Shown here in pieces: positions 1 to 8,956 of a DNA stretch of 64,000 nucleotides; the first letter of the stretch is position 1; every line of letters starts with the position of its first letter. The notes under the pieces were generated by a model. That model had not been told where the DNA came from, made no database searches, and worked only from the letters and a program-made list of their open reading frames with translations. The position numbers and the translations under genes were made by a program. The stretch is from the NCBI RefSeq assembly GCF_000621205.1, contig NZ_JHYY01000026.1, forward strand, positions 1 to 64,000, given 5' to 3'. The DNA comes from Halotalea alkalilenta DSM 17697 (GTDB lineage: Bacteria; Pseudomonadota; Gammaproteobacteria; Pseudomonadales; Halomonadaceae).

Positions 1-104
1 AGGTCATCGAAAGACGAAGCAACGGATACGACGAGACGATCTCGGCCAGCATGATCCACGAATCAGTGAAGTTTGCCTGGATAGGCGGGCTTTGCGCCAG
101 AATA
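1..104 (+). other. 23S-5S rRNA spacer tail
   Basis: This stretch precedes the 5S gene and has no coding character. It is probably the end of the 23S-5S spacer of an rRNA operon whose large genes lie left of the window. The 3' end of 23S itself is not recognisable here. Confidence 0.6.
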
Positions 105-223
105 TGCTTGACGACCATAGCGAGCGGGTCCCACCTGACCCCATGCCGAACTCAGCAGTGAAACCGCTCAGCGCCGATGGTAGTGTGGGGTCTCCCCATG
201 TGAGAGTAGGTCATCGTCAAGCA
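105..223 (+). rRNA. rrf: 5S ribosomal RNA
   Basis: The 119-nt sequence matches gammaproteobacterial 5S rRNA closely. It has the conserved core CCCACCTGACCCCATGCCGA, the GCGCCGATGGTAGTGTGGGG block and a closing helix between tgcttgacga at the 5' end and tcgtcaagca at the 3' end. It is a component of the 50S subunit and the last gene of an rRNA operon, since a strong terminator follows 12 nt later. Confidence 0.97.
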
Positions 224-235
224 TTCATCCCGAGG

Positions 236-264
236 ACCCCCGCACCGACTGGTGCGGGGGTTTT
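236..264 (+). terminator. Terminator of the rRNA operon
   Basis: An 11-bp GC-rich stem (acccccgcacc / ggtgcgggggt) with loop gact is followed by a T run. It is a textbook rho-independent terminator ending the rRNA transcript. Confidence 0.93.
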
Positions 265-445
265 CACTTATGGGGCGCCCGGCGAGGGGCGGCGGAAAAG
301 GGCCGGAGCGCCCGTCGAGGATGGTTTACCCACAGCCGGTTCGCGGCAGGCGCTGTGGATAAACGCCCGGCGCGCGTCGAGCGTTTCGATCGACTCCATT
401 GCTTGCGGCTCATGGCCGATGCAACGAGTCGAGGATTACCGCGGC

Positions 446-850
446 TCAGCCGGTTTCATAGAGTTCCAGCGGTGTACCGTCAGGATCAGCGAAGAAGGTG
501 AAACGCCGACCGGTGAGCTCATCCACCCGCACTGGCTCACACGTCACGCCGCGTGTCTCGAGCATCTGGCGGGCGACATCCACATCCCGACAGCGAAAGG
601 CCAAGTGGCGCAGGCCGCAGGCCTCCGGACGATTGACCCGAGGCGGCGGCGCAGGAAAGGAGAACAGTTCGAGCTGCGCGCCACCGGGCAGAAGTAGATC
701 GAGCTTGTAGCTTTCACGCTCCACGCGCAAAGTCTCGTCGATCACCTTGGCGCCAAGAATGTCGACATAGAAGTGCTTGGCGCGCGGATAGTCCGAGGTG
801 ATCAACGCCACATGGTGGAATCCATCGAGCCCCAGCCCTGGATCGCTCAT
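446..850 (-). CDS. VOC-family (glyoxalase-like) protein
   Basis: This 134-residue protein consists of one vicinal-oxygen-chelate domain, with paired beta-alpha-beta-beta-beta modules starting at FHHVALITSD and ending at FADPDGTPLELYE. The metal-binding positions of the family (His near residue 13, Glu near 57, His near 82, Glu near 129) appear present. It resembles the YaeR subgroup of metal-dependent enzymes whose substrate is unknown. Its start codon overlaps the hisC stop (ATGA), so both are translated from one mRNA. Nothing ties it to histidine synthesis beyond that coupling. Confidence 0.85.
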   Translation of the reverse strand: MSDPGLGLDGFHHVALITSDYPRAKHFYVDILGAKVIDETLRVERESYKLDLLLPGGAQLELFSFPAPPPRVNRPEACGLRHLAFRCRDVDVARQMLETRGVTCEPVRVDELTGRRFTFFADPDGTPLELYETG

Positions 851-1902
851 GCTTGGATCTCGTCGATCGCCTCGACCAGCGTGCGCATCTCTTCATCGGT
901 GCCGATCGTGATGCGAAGGAAAGGTGCCAGCGCCGGGCTCGAGAAGTGACGCACCAGCAGCCCCCGTTCGCGCAGCGATTCGAACAGCGCCGGTCCATCG
1001 ATGCGCGTCGGCCTGGCAAAGAGGAAATTGCTGCTCGAGGGCAGCACGTCGAAACCACGCGCTTCCAGCGCCTCCCTGCTCCATTCCCGGGTTGCTATCA
1101 CTGCCGCCGTACAGCGTTCGAAGTACGCTTGGTCGGCCAGGGAAGCGATCGCGCACGCTTCGGCGAGTCGGTCGATAGGGTAGGAGTTGAACGAGTTCTT
1201 GACTCGCCCGATGCCCTCGATCAACTCCTTGGAGCCGATCGCGAAGCCGAGCCTCAGGCCTGCGAGGCTGCGGGACTTGGAGAAGGTGCCGCAAACCAGC
1301 AGGTTCGGGTAGCGCTCGACCAGAGGAACCGCGCTCTGCGCGCCGAAATCGACGTAGGCTTCATCGACCAGTACCACTGAGTCGCGCTGGCGCTCGAGCA
1401 ATCCTGCGATCGCCTCGCGCGGGTGTGCATGGCCGGTGGGTGCGTTGGGGTTGGCGAAGATCACGCCACCGTTGTCGGTGGGAAACGCCTCGAGATCGAC
1501 CTTCCACTCGTGATCGAGGGGTAGCGCCTTGCGCTCGACACCGTAGAGCTGGCAATAGACCGGATAGAAGCTGTAGCTGATTTCCGGCATGTAGAGAGGC
1601 AGCGGCTGGCGGAAGAAAGCCATGAATGCCAGCGCCAGCACTTCGTCGGAACCGTTACCGACGAACACCTGCTCCGGCGTGACCGCATAGTGCTCGGCGA
1701 TCGCCGTGCGCAATGCTTGGGATTCTGGATCCGGATACAGCCTGAGCGCGGTGGCATCGAAGTCGCGCAGCGTGTCTGCGACGCCGGGCGCTGGTGGATA
1801 GGGGTTCTCGTTGGTATTCAGCTTGATCAACCGCTGGCGCGGCTGCTCGCCCGGAACATAGGGGGTGAGTTGGTGTACCTCGGGACTCCAGAACTTACTC
1901 AT
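847..1902 (-). CDS. hisC: Histidinol-phosphate aminotransferase
   Basis: The 351-residue protein is a fold-type I PLP aminotransferase that converts imidazole-acetol phosphate and glutamate to histidinol phosphate. It has the N-terminal KLNTNENPYPP motif, an ANPNAPTG motif near residue 150, the DEAYVDF motif and the PLP lysine in CGTFSKSRSLAGLRLG. Length is normal for HisC. It lies about 5 kb from the hisBHAF block rather than next to hisD, and is followed without a gap by the VOC gene. No regulatory leader peptide is visible upstream. Confidence 0.95.
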   Translation of the reverse strand: MSKFWSPEVHQLTPYVPGEQPRQRLIKLNTNENPYPPAPGVADTLRDFDATALRLYPDPESQALRTAIAEHYAVTPEQVFVGNGSDEVLALAFMAFFRQPLPLYMPEISYSFYPVYCQLYGVERKALPLDHEWKVDLEAFPTDNGGVIFANPNAPTGHAHPREAIAGLLERQRDSVVLVDEAYVDFGAQSAVPLVERYPNLLVCGTFSKSRSLAGLRLGFAIGSKELIEGIGRVKNSFNSYPIDRLAEACAIASLADQAYFERCTAAVIATREWSREALEARGFDVLPSSSNFLFARPTRIDGPALFESLRERGLLVRHFSSPALAPFLRITIGTDEEMRTLVEAIDEIQA

Positions 1903-2123
1903 GTGGTCTCGCTTGCTTCAAGGGCGCCAGGGCGAAAGCCTCATGGTCGCGCTTGCACGCTGGCCGCGCAAGCGCGGGCATGCAGGATGATCGTAGGCTT
2001 GAATCCAGTGCTTTCGTGGTCATCTCCTCGTACGGTGTCGATATGCTAATGTGGGCGAGAAAATCACGATGACGTCCCGGCCTCGGCGTCTTCGTAGCTG
2101 ATCCAGGGATTGAGGAGAACGCA

Positions 2124-2597
2124 ATGAATATCAAGATGTTGCTGGCAGGTGCTGGAGCTTCCGTGTTGCTGGCGGGATGTGCGGGGCAGCAGAGTTCGGC
2201 ACCAGCCGGCTCGGGTGCCGCATCACAGCGTTCGTCCGCCGACGAGCAGGTCTATCGTGGCACGCTGCCTTGTCGCAGTTGCAGCGGCATCCTCACTACC
2301 GTCGAGCTCTCGGGCGACCAGAACTCGGCATCCCCTTCGGAGCGGACCTTCACGCTCGATGCGGCCTATCAGGGCCATCCGCAGAATCCGCCCGCCGAGC
2401 ACTACCAAGGCACTTGGGACATCATTTCAGGGATTCCCACCGATCCCCAAGCGTCAGTGCTCGAGCTGACACCCGATCAGCGCAGCGAAGGCCAGATGTA
2501 TTACTTCCTGCAAATCGACGACCGCACGCTCGAGCTGATCGACCCCCAGCTCCACCGTTTCGAAAATGGTGAGAGCCTGCGTCTCCAGCGTCAATGA
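2124..2597 (+). CDS. NlpE-like outer-membrane lipoprotein
   Basis: The 157-residue protein starts with a lipoprotein signal peptide whose lipobox LAGC gives a lipidated Cys19. The mature part has the NlpE N-terminal hallmark YRGTLPCRSCSG, a CxxC pair in a small beta-barrel. The family senses copper and surface stress at the outer membrane and can signal to the Cpx system. Only the N-terminal domain is present, so it is shorter than E. coli NlpE. An AGGA-type site precedes the ATG. A second paralogue lies at 31372-31884. It is divergent from hisC. Confidence 0.8.
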   Translation: MNIKMLLAGAGASVLLAGCAGQQSSAPAGSGAASQRSSADEQVYRGTLPCRSCSGILTTVELSGDQNSASPSERTFTLDAAYQGHPQNPPAEHYQGTWDIISGIPTDPQASVLELTPDQRSEGQMYYFLQIDDRTLELIDPQLHRFENGESLRLQRQ

Positions 2598-2694
2598 TCG
2601 ATGGCCGATGCGCCCGCTCAAGCTCCTCCGAGTGGGCGTGATCATCCTGGCCTCGAGCTCAGTCATCGACAATGCATAGTTTCGAGAGGTTTCG

Positions 2695-4062
2695 ATGGCC
2701 AAGGCCAAGACCGCGTTCGTCTGCACCGAGTGCGGCGCTGAATACAGCAAGTGGCAGGGACAGTGCAGCAACTGCCGGGAATGGAACACGCTCAGCGAGC
2801 TTAGGCTTGCGCCCAGCGCGCGTCCGGGCGCGCAGCCTGCGCGGCAAGGCTATGCAGGTGCTGCCTCGAACGAGGTGATCGACCTGGCCAGCGTCGACCT
2901 CGCCGAGGTGCCGCGTTTCTCCTCCACCTTCGAAGAATTCGATCGCGTGCTCGGCGGTGGCCTGGTGCCCGGCTCCGCCGTGCTGCTCGGCGGCAACCCG
3001 GGGGCCGGCAAGTCCACTTTACTGCTGCAGACCGCCTGCAAGTTGGCCCAGGCCAAACGGGTGCTGTACGTCACCGGCGAAGAGTCGCTCTCTCAAGTGG
3101 CGATGCGCGCTCATCGGCTGCAGCTACCCACACAGGGGCTCAGGATGCTCGCCGAGACCAGCGTCGAGACGGTCATTGCCACCGCCGAACGTGAACGCCC
3201 CGACATCCTGATCATCGATTCGATCCAGACCATGCACCTCGAGGAGGTCACTTCCGCTCCGGGCGGCGTGGCCCAGGTACGTGAATCCGCCGCGGCGTTG
3301 ACTCGCTTCGCCAAGCGTACCAACACCGTGCTGCTGCTGGTCGGTCACGTCACCAAGGATGGCACCCTCGCTGGCCCCAAAGTGCTCGAACATATGATCG
3401 ATGCATCGCTTCTGCTCGAAGGCGGTGCGGATTCTCGCTTTCGCACCCTGCGCGGGCAGAAGAATCGTTTCGGTGCGGTCAATGAACTGGGCGTCTTCGC
3501 CATGCTCGAACACGGGCTCAAGGAAGTGAAGAACCCGAGTGCGATCTTCCTCTCCCGCAATGAAGAGCAGTCCGCGGGTAGCCTGGTGATGGTGGTTTGG
3601 GAAGGTACGCGACCGATTCTGGTCGAAGTCCAGGCACTGCTCGATGAGTCACAGATGAGCAATCCCCGGCGGGTCGCGGTCGGGCTGGATGGCCAGCGCC
3701 TGGCCATGCTGCTCGCCGTGCTGCACAAGCACGGGGGGCTGTTCACCGGCGACCAGGATGTATTCCTCAACGTGGTCGGCGGGGTCAAGGTGCTCGAGAC
3801 CAGCGCGGACCTTGCCGTTCTGCTGGCGGTGGTCTCGAGTCTGCGCAATCAGCCGCTGCCTCGCGAGCTGGTGGTCTTCGGCGAGGTGGGGTTGTCCGGG
3901 GAAATCCGCCCGGTGCCGAGCGGCCAGAGCCGTATCGCTGAAGCCGCCAAGCATGGTTTCACCCGTGCCATCGTGCCGAGCGCCAATGCGCCCAAGCAGC
4001 CGCCGGAAGGCATGCAGGTGATCGCGGTCGACAAACTCGCCGACGCTCTCGCGGCGATCTAG
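2695..4062 (+). CDS. radA: DNA repair protein RadA
   Basis: The 455-residue protein is the RecA-like branch-migration ATPase RadA/Sms. It shows the N-terminal C4 zinc finger (Cys10, 13, 24, 27), Walker A GNPGAGKST at 100-108, Walker B ILIIDSIQT, the RadA-specific KNRFG motif and a C-terminal Lon-protease-like domain. It works in recombinational repair in the cytoplasm. Length is normal. It stands alone between the lipoprotein gene and selD, with 82 nt before selD. Confidence 0.97.
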   Translation: MAKAKTAFVCTECGAEYSKWQGQCSNCREWNTLSELRLAPSARPGAQPARQGYAGAASNEVIDLASVDLAEVPRFSSTFEEFDRVLGGGLVPGSAVLLGGNPGAGKSTLLLQTACKLAQAKRVLYVTGEESLSQVAMRAHRLQLPTQGLRMLAETSVETVIATAERERPDILIIDSIQTMHLEEVTSAPGGVAQVRESAAALTRFAKRTNTVLLLVGHVTKDGTLAGPKVLEHMIDASLLLEGGADSRFRTLRGQKNRFGAVNELGVFAMLEHGLKEVKNPSAIFLSRNEEQSAGSLVMVVWEGTRPILVEVQALLDESQMSNPRRVAVGLDGQRLAMLLAVLHKHGGLFTGDQDVFLNVVGGVKVLETSADLAVLLAVVSSLRNQPLPRELVVFGEVGLSGEIRPVPSGQSRIAEAAKHGFTRAIVPSANAPKQPPEGMQVIAVDKLADALAAI

Positions 4063-4144
4063 GCTTGCTTTAGAGCCGGGGCCTTGGCCACCTGTCGGTG
4101 GCGATGTCTCTGCTGCTTGGTCCTAGCTACCAGGGGAAGCCGCC

Positions 4145-5182
4145 ATGACCTCGATTCGACTCACCCAGTATGTTCTCGACCCGCGAGGCGGCGGCAAGAT
4201 CGCTCCCGACGTGCTCGATGCCATCATCCGCGCCGCAGGCCCCGGTACCGTCGATTCCCGCTTGATAGTGGGTAACCAGGGCCGTGAGGGCGCAGCGGTA
4301 TTCGATCTCGGCAATGGTCAAGGATTGATCAGTACCGCTGACTTCTTCGCTCCGATCGTCGATGACCCCTTCGACTTCGGCCGCATCAGTGCGACCCATG
4401 CGATTGGCAACGTATTTGCGATGGGGGGGACTCCGGTTCTCGCGCTCAGCATCCTCGGCTGGCCGCTGCAAAGCCTGCCCGAGACCGTGGCAGGCGAGGT
4501 GCTCTCCGGTGCCCAGGCGGTGTGTCGCGAGCTTGGCTTGAGCCTTGCCGGTGGACACTCCATCGTCGCTTCCGAGCCGCTATTCGGTCTCTCGGTCAAT
4601 GGCCTGGTGCCCCTCGTCCAGCTCAAGCGCAACGCTGGCGCCAGGCCCGGTGACAAGCTCTACCTGACCAAGCCGCTCGGGGTCGGCATCCTGATCGAGG
4701 CACAGGCGCAAGGGCTGCTCGCTATCGAGCACTGGGCCCTGGCTCGTGATGTGATGCTCAGGCCCAACGAGATCGGCATCGCCCTGGCGGCGATCGAGGG
4801 CGTGCACGCGATGACCGACGTGACCGGCTTCGGTTTTGCTGGTCATCTGGGCGAGATGTGCCGTGCGAGCGCAGTCGCGGCTCGGGTCGACTTCGAGCGC
4901 CTGCCGATGCTGCGCGAAGCCGAAGCGTATCGGCGCCAGGGCGCCGTTCCCGACGCCTGCGTTCGCAATCGACGAGCGATAGGCGAGCAGCTCGCTGACA
5001 TGGACGAGGCGCATTGGCAGTGGCTGTGTGACCCGCAGATATCGGGAGGTTTGCTGGTCGCGGTCGATCCCGCTTGGGAAGACGATGTCGAGCGGCTGGG
5101 GCGTGAGCATGGCCTCGAGTTGATCTCTTTCGGTGAGTGCCTGGCCCCTACAGGCGGCGCTCTGATCGATTTGCACGGGTGA
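4145..5182 (+). CDS. selD: Selenide, water dikinase-like protein lacking the catalytic Cys
   Basis: The 345-residue protein aligns along its whole length with SelD, which makes selenophosphate from selenide and ATP. Visible family features are LTQY, STADFFAPIVDDPFDFGRI, the FAMGG loop, LAGGHSI and DPQISGG. The active-site loop, normally GCGCK with Cys17 and Lys20 in E. coli, reads RGGGK here. The lysine is kept but both cysteines are glycine. No mnmH/selU or selA follows, although mnmH is a frequent partner. The protein may have lost selenide chemistry while keeping an ATP-binding fold, as in cysteine-less SPS1 proteins. The start follows an AGGGGAAG site. Confidence 0.85.
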   Translation: MTSIRLTQYVLDPRGGGKIAPDVLDAIIRAAGPGTVDSRLIVGNQGREGAAVFDLGNGQGLISTADFFAPIVDDPFDFGRISATHAIGNVFAMGGTPVLALSILGWPLQSLPETVAGEVLSGAQAVCRELGLSLAGGHSIVASEPLFGLSVNGLVPLVQLKRNAGARPGDKLYLTKPLGVGILIEAQAQGLLAIEHWALARDVMLRPNEIGIALAAIEGVHAMTDVTGFGFAGHLGEMCRASAVAARVDFERLPMLREAEAYRRQGAVPDACVRNRRAIGEQLADMDEAHWQWLCDPQISGGLLVAVDPAWEDDVERLGREHGLELISFGECLAPTGGALIDLHG

Positions 5183-5334
5183 GCCATCCGCTTTCGATCG
5201 TTTAGCGCGTGGCGAAAAGCCCGGCTCCGTTATGGGCGGCCTGAGCTGCGCGTCGATGCGAAGGGTCGGCGCGAGCGCCGCCCCTTTCGAGCTTCGTACC
5301 AAGGCCCTGGTGGTCATCGACCCAATGACATGCC

Positions 5335-6027
5335 TCAGCCGAGCCGCAGCCAGGCCATCATCACCCGATCGAGCATCGGGGCGAGGCGGTCGAAGCGGCG
5401 GGTCGCCTCGAACATCTCTCCGCGCGACTGGATGAAACCACCGGGCTCGTCGCCTCCGACGCACTCGAGCGCCACCTCGGCGATCGCCTGTGCCGAGGTG
5501 GCGGTGGCCTCGAGATGGAAGAGCAGTGCGATGACGCGTTCGTCGTCCCAGCTGAAGCCCTGGATCGGGCTAGCGGTGGTGCTGCCTACCGGATGCGCTT
5601 CCTGCGGCAGTCCGAATATTTCCCTGTGCCAGTGGAAAGCATCGAACCGCTCCGGTAATGGTAACCGGCAGGCGGGCGCGCGCACGACGCCGTGCCAGCC
5701 GAGCTCGGCGAAGGTGCCGGGGGAGACGATCGCGCCGAGCGACTGGGCGATCAGGCAGCCGCCGTAGCCGATGCCCATCAGCGGCTTTGCGCTGGCCAGG
5801 GTGCGTTCGATCAGTTTGCGTTCGCGTTTTATGTTGGGATACGGCGCCTCGTCGAGCGCGCTGTCCGGTCCATCGAGGACCACCAGTGCGTCGAAATCGG
5901 CGAGCTTGGGGGGCATTTCATCGTGGTAGAGACGGCAGATGTTGTAGCTGTGGCCCATGCCGGTGAGCCAATCACTGATGCGTGCGGGACCGTAGTCGGG
6001 GTGGTGCTGCAGGAAGTAGACATGCAT
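5335..6027 (-). CDS. Class I glutamine amidotransferase-like protein, nucleophile lost
   Basis: This 230-residue protein resembles the GMP-synthase-like amidotransferases found as free domains. Seen are the N-terminal HVYFLQHHP strand, LVVLDGP, the nucleophile-elbow region (residues 85-91) and FHWHREIFGLP with the expected His. The elbow should be GxCxGxQ but reads GIGYGGC. The Cys at position 87 is Gly, and the Gln position is Cys. Glutaminase activity is therefore unlikely. The start at MHVYF is chosen because upstream sequence is not family-like. Partner and substrate are unknown. Confidence 0.75.
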   Translation of the reverse strand: MHVYFLQHHPDYGPARISDWLTGMGHSYNICRLYHDEMPPKLADFDALVVLDGPDSALDEAPYPNIKRERKLIERTLASAKPLMGIGYGGCLIAQSLGAIVSPGTFAELGWHGVVRAPACRLPLPERFDAFHWHREIFGLPQEAHPVGSTTASPIQGFSWDDERVIALLFHLEATATSAQAIAEVALECVGGDEPGGFIQSRGEMFEATRRFDRLAPMLDRVMMAWLRLG

Positions 6028-6260
6028 GGTGCGAACTCCCGCCGTCCTGATGCGTGGGGGCGTCCTCGCGGTGCGACCCTTTGCATTTGTGGTGAAAGGT
6101 GCCGGTGTGCGACCGCGACGAAGCACTTGGCTCGGTATGAGTCTGGCCGAGACGCTACAAGTTGTAGCAAATGTTCCATTGATCCGATAGTCGTACGCAT
6201 CGAGGACCGCATTTCGCAGGCGGGCTTGAGCAGGCTCTGGGACGTACGGAGGATGCGAGA

Positions 6261-6554
6261 ATGAACCAGCTGCTGCGAGAGCAGATACTGACCATCGTAG
6301 CGCGGGTGCCGAAAGGCAGAGTGACCAGCTATGGGCGGATCGCCAAGATGACCGACGGCGCTTCCGCGAGAATGGTCGGCGCTGCCTTGCGCAGCCTCCC
6401 CGACGGGCACGGCCTGCCTTGGCAGCGAGTAGTCGACGCGTCAGGAAGAATCGCCGATCATCCTGGCGCCGACCGTCAGCGACGGCTACTGCGCGACGAG
6501 GGCGTGCTGCTCGATTCACGCGGACGTGTGTCCGTAGACTACTTTTGGCCTTGA
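6261..6554 (+). CDS. Alkyltransferase-like protein (ATL)
   Basis: The 97-residue protein is the DNA-binding domain of O6-methylguanine-DNA methyltransferase with PWQRVV in place of PCHRVV, so the alkyl-accepting Cys is Trp. ATL proteins bind O6-alkylguanine, flip and bend the DNA, and flag the lesion for nucleotide excision repair. The helix-turn-helix with the arginine finger region (GASARMVGAALRSLP) is present. Length is standard. It precedes the YjaG-like gene by 38 bp on the same strand. Confidence 0.9.
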   Translation: MNQLLREQILTIVARVPKGRVTSYGRIAKMTDGASARMVGAALRSLPDGHGLPWQRVVDASGRIADHPGADRQRRLLRDEGVLLDSRGRVSVDYFWP

Positions 6555-6592
6555 ACCCTGTTTTGACCAATGAAATGAACGGGAAGACCGTC

Positions 6593-7216
6593 ATGAATGA
6601 CGATGAAATGACTCGACTCGAGACCCGGCTGCGCAACCTGCCCGAGCGCGAGGCGATAGTGTTCATGGCCGCGCTCACCGAGCGCTTGCTGCACAACTAT
6701 CGACTCTTCCACGAGGTGAGCGGCGGCGGTGACCGGCGTCGTGTCGATAGTGCGATGGCATTGGTGTGGGAGGCGCTGCTGGTACCCGCCGCCAGGATCG
6801 ATTTCACCCTCCAGGGAGAAAAGCTTGCCGCCATCGAGGCGGGGCTCGACGACCAGCTCGCCGAGAGCGATGTCAGCTTCGGCGCGCAGATGGCGCGGGA
6901 TGCGACCCTGGCCCTTTCGACCTGCCTCGAAGCCTTGGCCGGCCAGCGTCCGGAAGGTGCGCTCGAACTCTCGCGGCTGTCGCGCCATGGGGTCGAGCGC
7001 TTCATCGAGCTCAGCGAAGGCGAGGAGATCGAGGACGAGGAGGGGCTTTCCGCACTGATCGATGCTCACCCGCTGATGGCGGACGAACGCGATTTCCAGC
7101 AAGAGGTGCTGGAACGACTGGAGGCCCCGCTCGACGCACCGGCGCTGCGCGCGCTGAAACGACTGGGGCGTAACGAAGGGGTGAGCAACATCGGCCTATC
7201 GCTCGACGATGAGTGA
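6593..7216 (+). CDS. YjaG family protein (DUF416)
   Basis: The predicted 207-residue acidic, mostly helical cytoplasmic protein resembles E. coli YjaG (DUF416), which has no assigned function. Recognisable parts are ALTERLLHNYRLF near the N-terminus and the conserved DATLALSTCLEAL helix. The ATG at 6593 is preferred because GGGAAG lies 6 nt upstream. An in-frame ATG at 6575 is also possible. It ends in a bidirectional terminator facing hisF. Confidence 0.7.
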   Translation: MNDDEMTRLETRLRNLPEREAIVFMAALTERLLHNYRLFHEVSGGGDRRRVDSAMALVWEALLVPAARIDFTLQGEKLAAIEAGLDDQLAESDVSFGAQMARDATLALSTCLEALAGQRPEGALELSRLSRHGVERFIELSEGEEIEDEEGLSALIDAHPLMADERDFQQEVLERLEAPLDAPALRALKRLGRNEGVSNIGLSLDDE

Positions 7217-7255
7217 ACCCTGGTCGGGGAGCACGACGATGCGGCGCCTCCCGCA

Positions 7256-7300
7256 TACGGCCGAGCGCGCGAGCCGAGGCTTCGCGCGCTCGAGGCCGTA
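7256..7300. terminator. Bidirectional hairpin between yjaG-like gene and hisF
   Basis: The arms tacggcc+gagcgcgcga and tcgcgcgctc+ga+ggccgta form a 17-bp stem with a 9-nt loop and a 2-nt bulge. It sits between two convergent genes and probably stops transcription from both sides. It lacks a long T run. Confidence 0.7.
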
Positions 7301-7319
7301 CTGGAGAGTGGTGGGCCGC

Positions 7320-8093
7320 CTAGCGGCGTACTTCGACGCCGTGCTTGGCGAGGTAGTCCTTCGCCTCGCCGATGCTGTATTCGCCGAAGTGGAAGATGCT
7401 CGCAGCAAGCACCGCATCAGCGCCGCCCTGCTTCACCCCTTCGACCAGGTGGTCGAGGGTGCCGACCCCGCCGGAGGCGATCACCGGCACCGCGACGGCA
7501 TCGCTGATCGCACGAGTCACGCCGAGATCGAAGCCTGCCTTGGTGCCGTCGCGATCCATGCTGGTGAGCAGCAGCTCTCCAGCGCCGAATTCGACCATCT
7601 TGCAGGCCCACTCGACTGCATCGAGACCGGTCGGCTTTCGGCCGCCGTGGGTGAATATTTCCCAGCGTGGCGCCTCGTCTTCGGCGGAGACGCGCTTGGC
7701 ATCGATCGCGACGACGATGCACTGGCTGCCGAAACGTTCCGCCGCCTCATGCACGAAGTCCGGATTGAACACTGCGGCGGTGTTGATCGATACCTTGTCC
7801 GCGCCAGCGTTGAGCAGCGCGCGAATATCGTCGCAGCTGCGAATGCCGCCGCCAACGGTGAGCGGAATGAACACTTCCCCGGCGATCCGACTCACCATCT
7901 CGAGGGTAGTGCCGCGCCGTTCGTGGCTGGCGGTGATATCGAGGAAGGTGATCTCGTCGGCGTGCTGGTCGTTGTAGCGCTTGGCAATCTCGACCGGATC
8001 GCCCGCGTCGCGGATGCCGACGAAATTGACGCCCTTGACCACGCGACCGCGGTCGACGTCCAGGCAGGGAATGATGCGCTTGGCAAGGCTCAT
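7320..8093 (-). CDS. hisF: Imidazole glycerol phosphate synthase, cyclase subunit
   Basis: The 257-residue TIM barrel forms IGP and AICAR from PRFAR and ammonia delivered by HisH. Motifs include [21 protein letters not shown] with catalytic Asp11 and [21 protein letters not shown] with the second phosphate site. Asp130 lies in VVAIDAKR. Length is typical. It is the last gene of hisBHAF, 36 nt after hisA. Confidence 0.97.
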   Translation of the reverse strand: MSLAKRIIPCLDVDRGRVVKGVNFVGIRDAGDPVEIAKRYNDQHADEITFLDITASHERRGTTLEMVSRIAGEVFIPLTVGGGIRSCDDIRALLNAGADKVSINTAAVFNPDFVHEAAERFGSQCIVVAIDAKRVSAEDEAPRWEIFTHGGRKPTGLDAVEWACKMVEFGAGELLLTSMDRDGTKAGFDLGVTRAISDAVAVPVIASGGVGTLDHLVEGVKQGGADAVLAASIFHFGEYSIGEAKDYLAKHGVEVRR

Positions 8094-8129
8094 CTCGAGG
8101 CTCCTGTTCCTGTGGCGGTGGGCGAAGAC

Positions 8130-8861
8130 TCAGCGGCCATCGCAGAGCGCCTGCGCCTGGGCCAGGTCGAGGCTGCCTTCGTAGATCGCGCGTCCGGTGA
8201 TCGCGCCGAGGATGCCGCGATCGGCGACCGCGGACAGCGCGCGGATGTCGTCGAGGTCGGTGACGCCGCCGGAAGCGATCACTGGAATGCCGGCCTGCTC
8301 GGCCAGTTCGACGGTGGCTGCGACATTGACGCCCTGCATCATGCCGTCGCGGGCGATGTCGGTGTAGACGATCGAGGAGACTCCGTCATGGGCGAAGCGC
8401 TTGGCCAGCTCGACCGCGCGCAGCGCAGACACTTCCGCCCAACCGTCGGTGGCGACGAAGCCATCGCGGGCATCGAGACCGACGATGATCCTGCCGGGAA
8501 ATTCACGGCATGCGCTAGCGACGAACTCGGGGCGCTTGACCGCGAGCGTACCGATGATCACATAGGAGACGCCGGCGTCGAGGTAGTGGGCGATGGTCTC
8601 GCTGGAGCGGATGCCGCCGCCGATCTGGATCGGCAAATCGGGATAGGCGCGAGCGATGGCGGTGACTGCGGCTCCGTTGATCGGCTTGCCCTCGAAGGCA
8701 CCGTTGAGATCGACCAAATGAAGGCGCCGGGCGCCAGCCTCGACCCAGCGGCTGGCCATCGCGACTGGGTCTGCGCCGTAGTCGGTGGCGTCTTCCATGC
8801 GCCCCTGCTTGAGGCGGACGCAGTGACCATCCTTGAGGTCGATGGCGGGGATCACGAGCAT
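8130..8861 (-). CDS. hisA: ProFAR isomerase
   Basis: The 243-residue TIM-barrel isomerase converts ProFAR to PRFAR in histidine synthesis. Seen are [12 protein letters not shown] with catalytic Asp8, the QIGGGIRS phosphate-binding loop, [17 protein letters not shown] with Asp about 129, and VIASGG. Length and domain pattern are normal. It lies between hisH and hisF on one transcript. Confidence 0.97.
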   Translation of the reverse strand: MLVIPAIDLKDGHCVRLKQGRMEDATDYGADPVAMASRWVEAGARRLHLVDLNGAFEGKPINGAAVTAIARAYPDLPIQIGGGIRSSETIAHYLDAGVSYVIIGTLAVKRPEFVASACREFPGRIIVGLDARDGFVATDGWAEVSALRAVELAKRFAHDGVSSIVYTDIARDGMMQGVNVAATVELAEQAGIPVIASGGVTDLDDIRALSAVADRGILGAITGRAIYEGSLDLAQAQALCDGR

Positions 8862-8956
8862 GTCGGTGTACCTTGGTCGTAAAGCGTGCGGCGCGATGGC
8901 GCCTGGCGGCTTTTCAGCGCCCGGCGGGCCGGATGCTGGATGAATGATGATGGCGC

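Noticed and set aside
92..697. A 201-codon plus-strand reading frame over the 5S gene
   Set aside because: It runs through the 5S rRNA, its terminator and the antisense of the VOC gene; no domain pattern is visible.
5183..5334. A remnant of mnmH/selU after selD
   Set aside because: No rhodanese or P-loop motif can be read in any frame; the stretch looks non-coding.
7209..8882. A 557-codon plus-strand frame opposite hisF and hisA
   Set aside because: It is the antisense shadow of two certain enzymes in a GC-rich genome with few stops; the composition is not protein-like.
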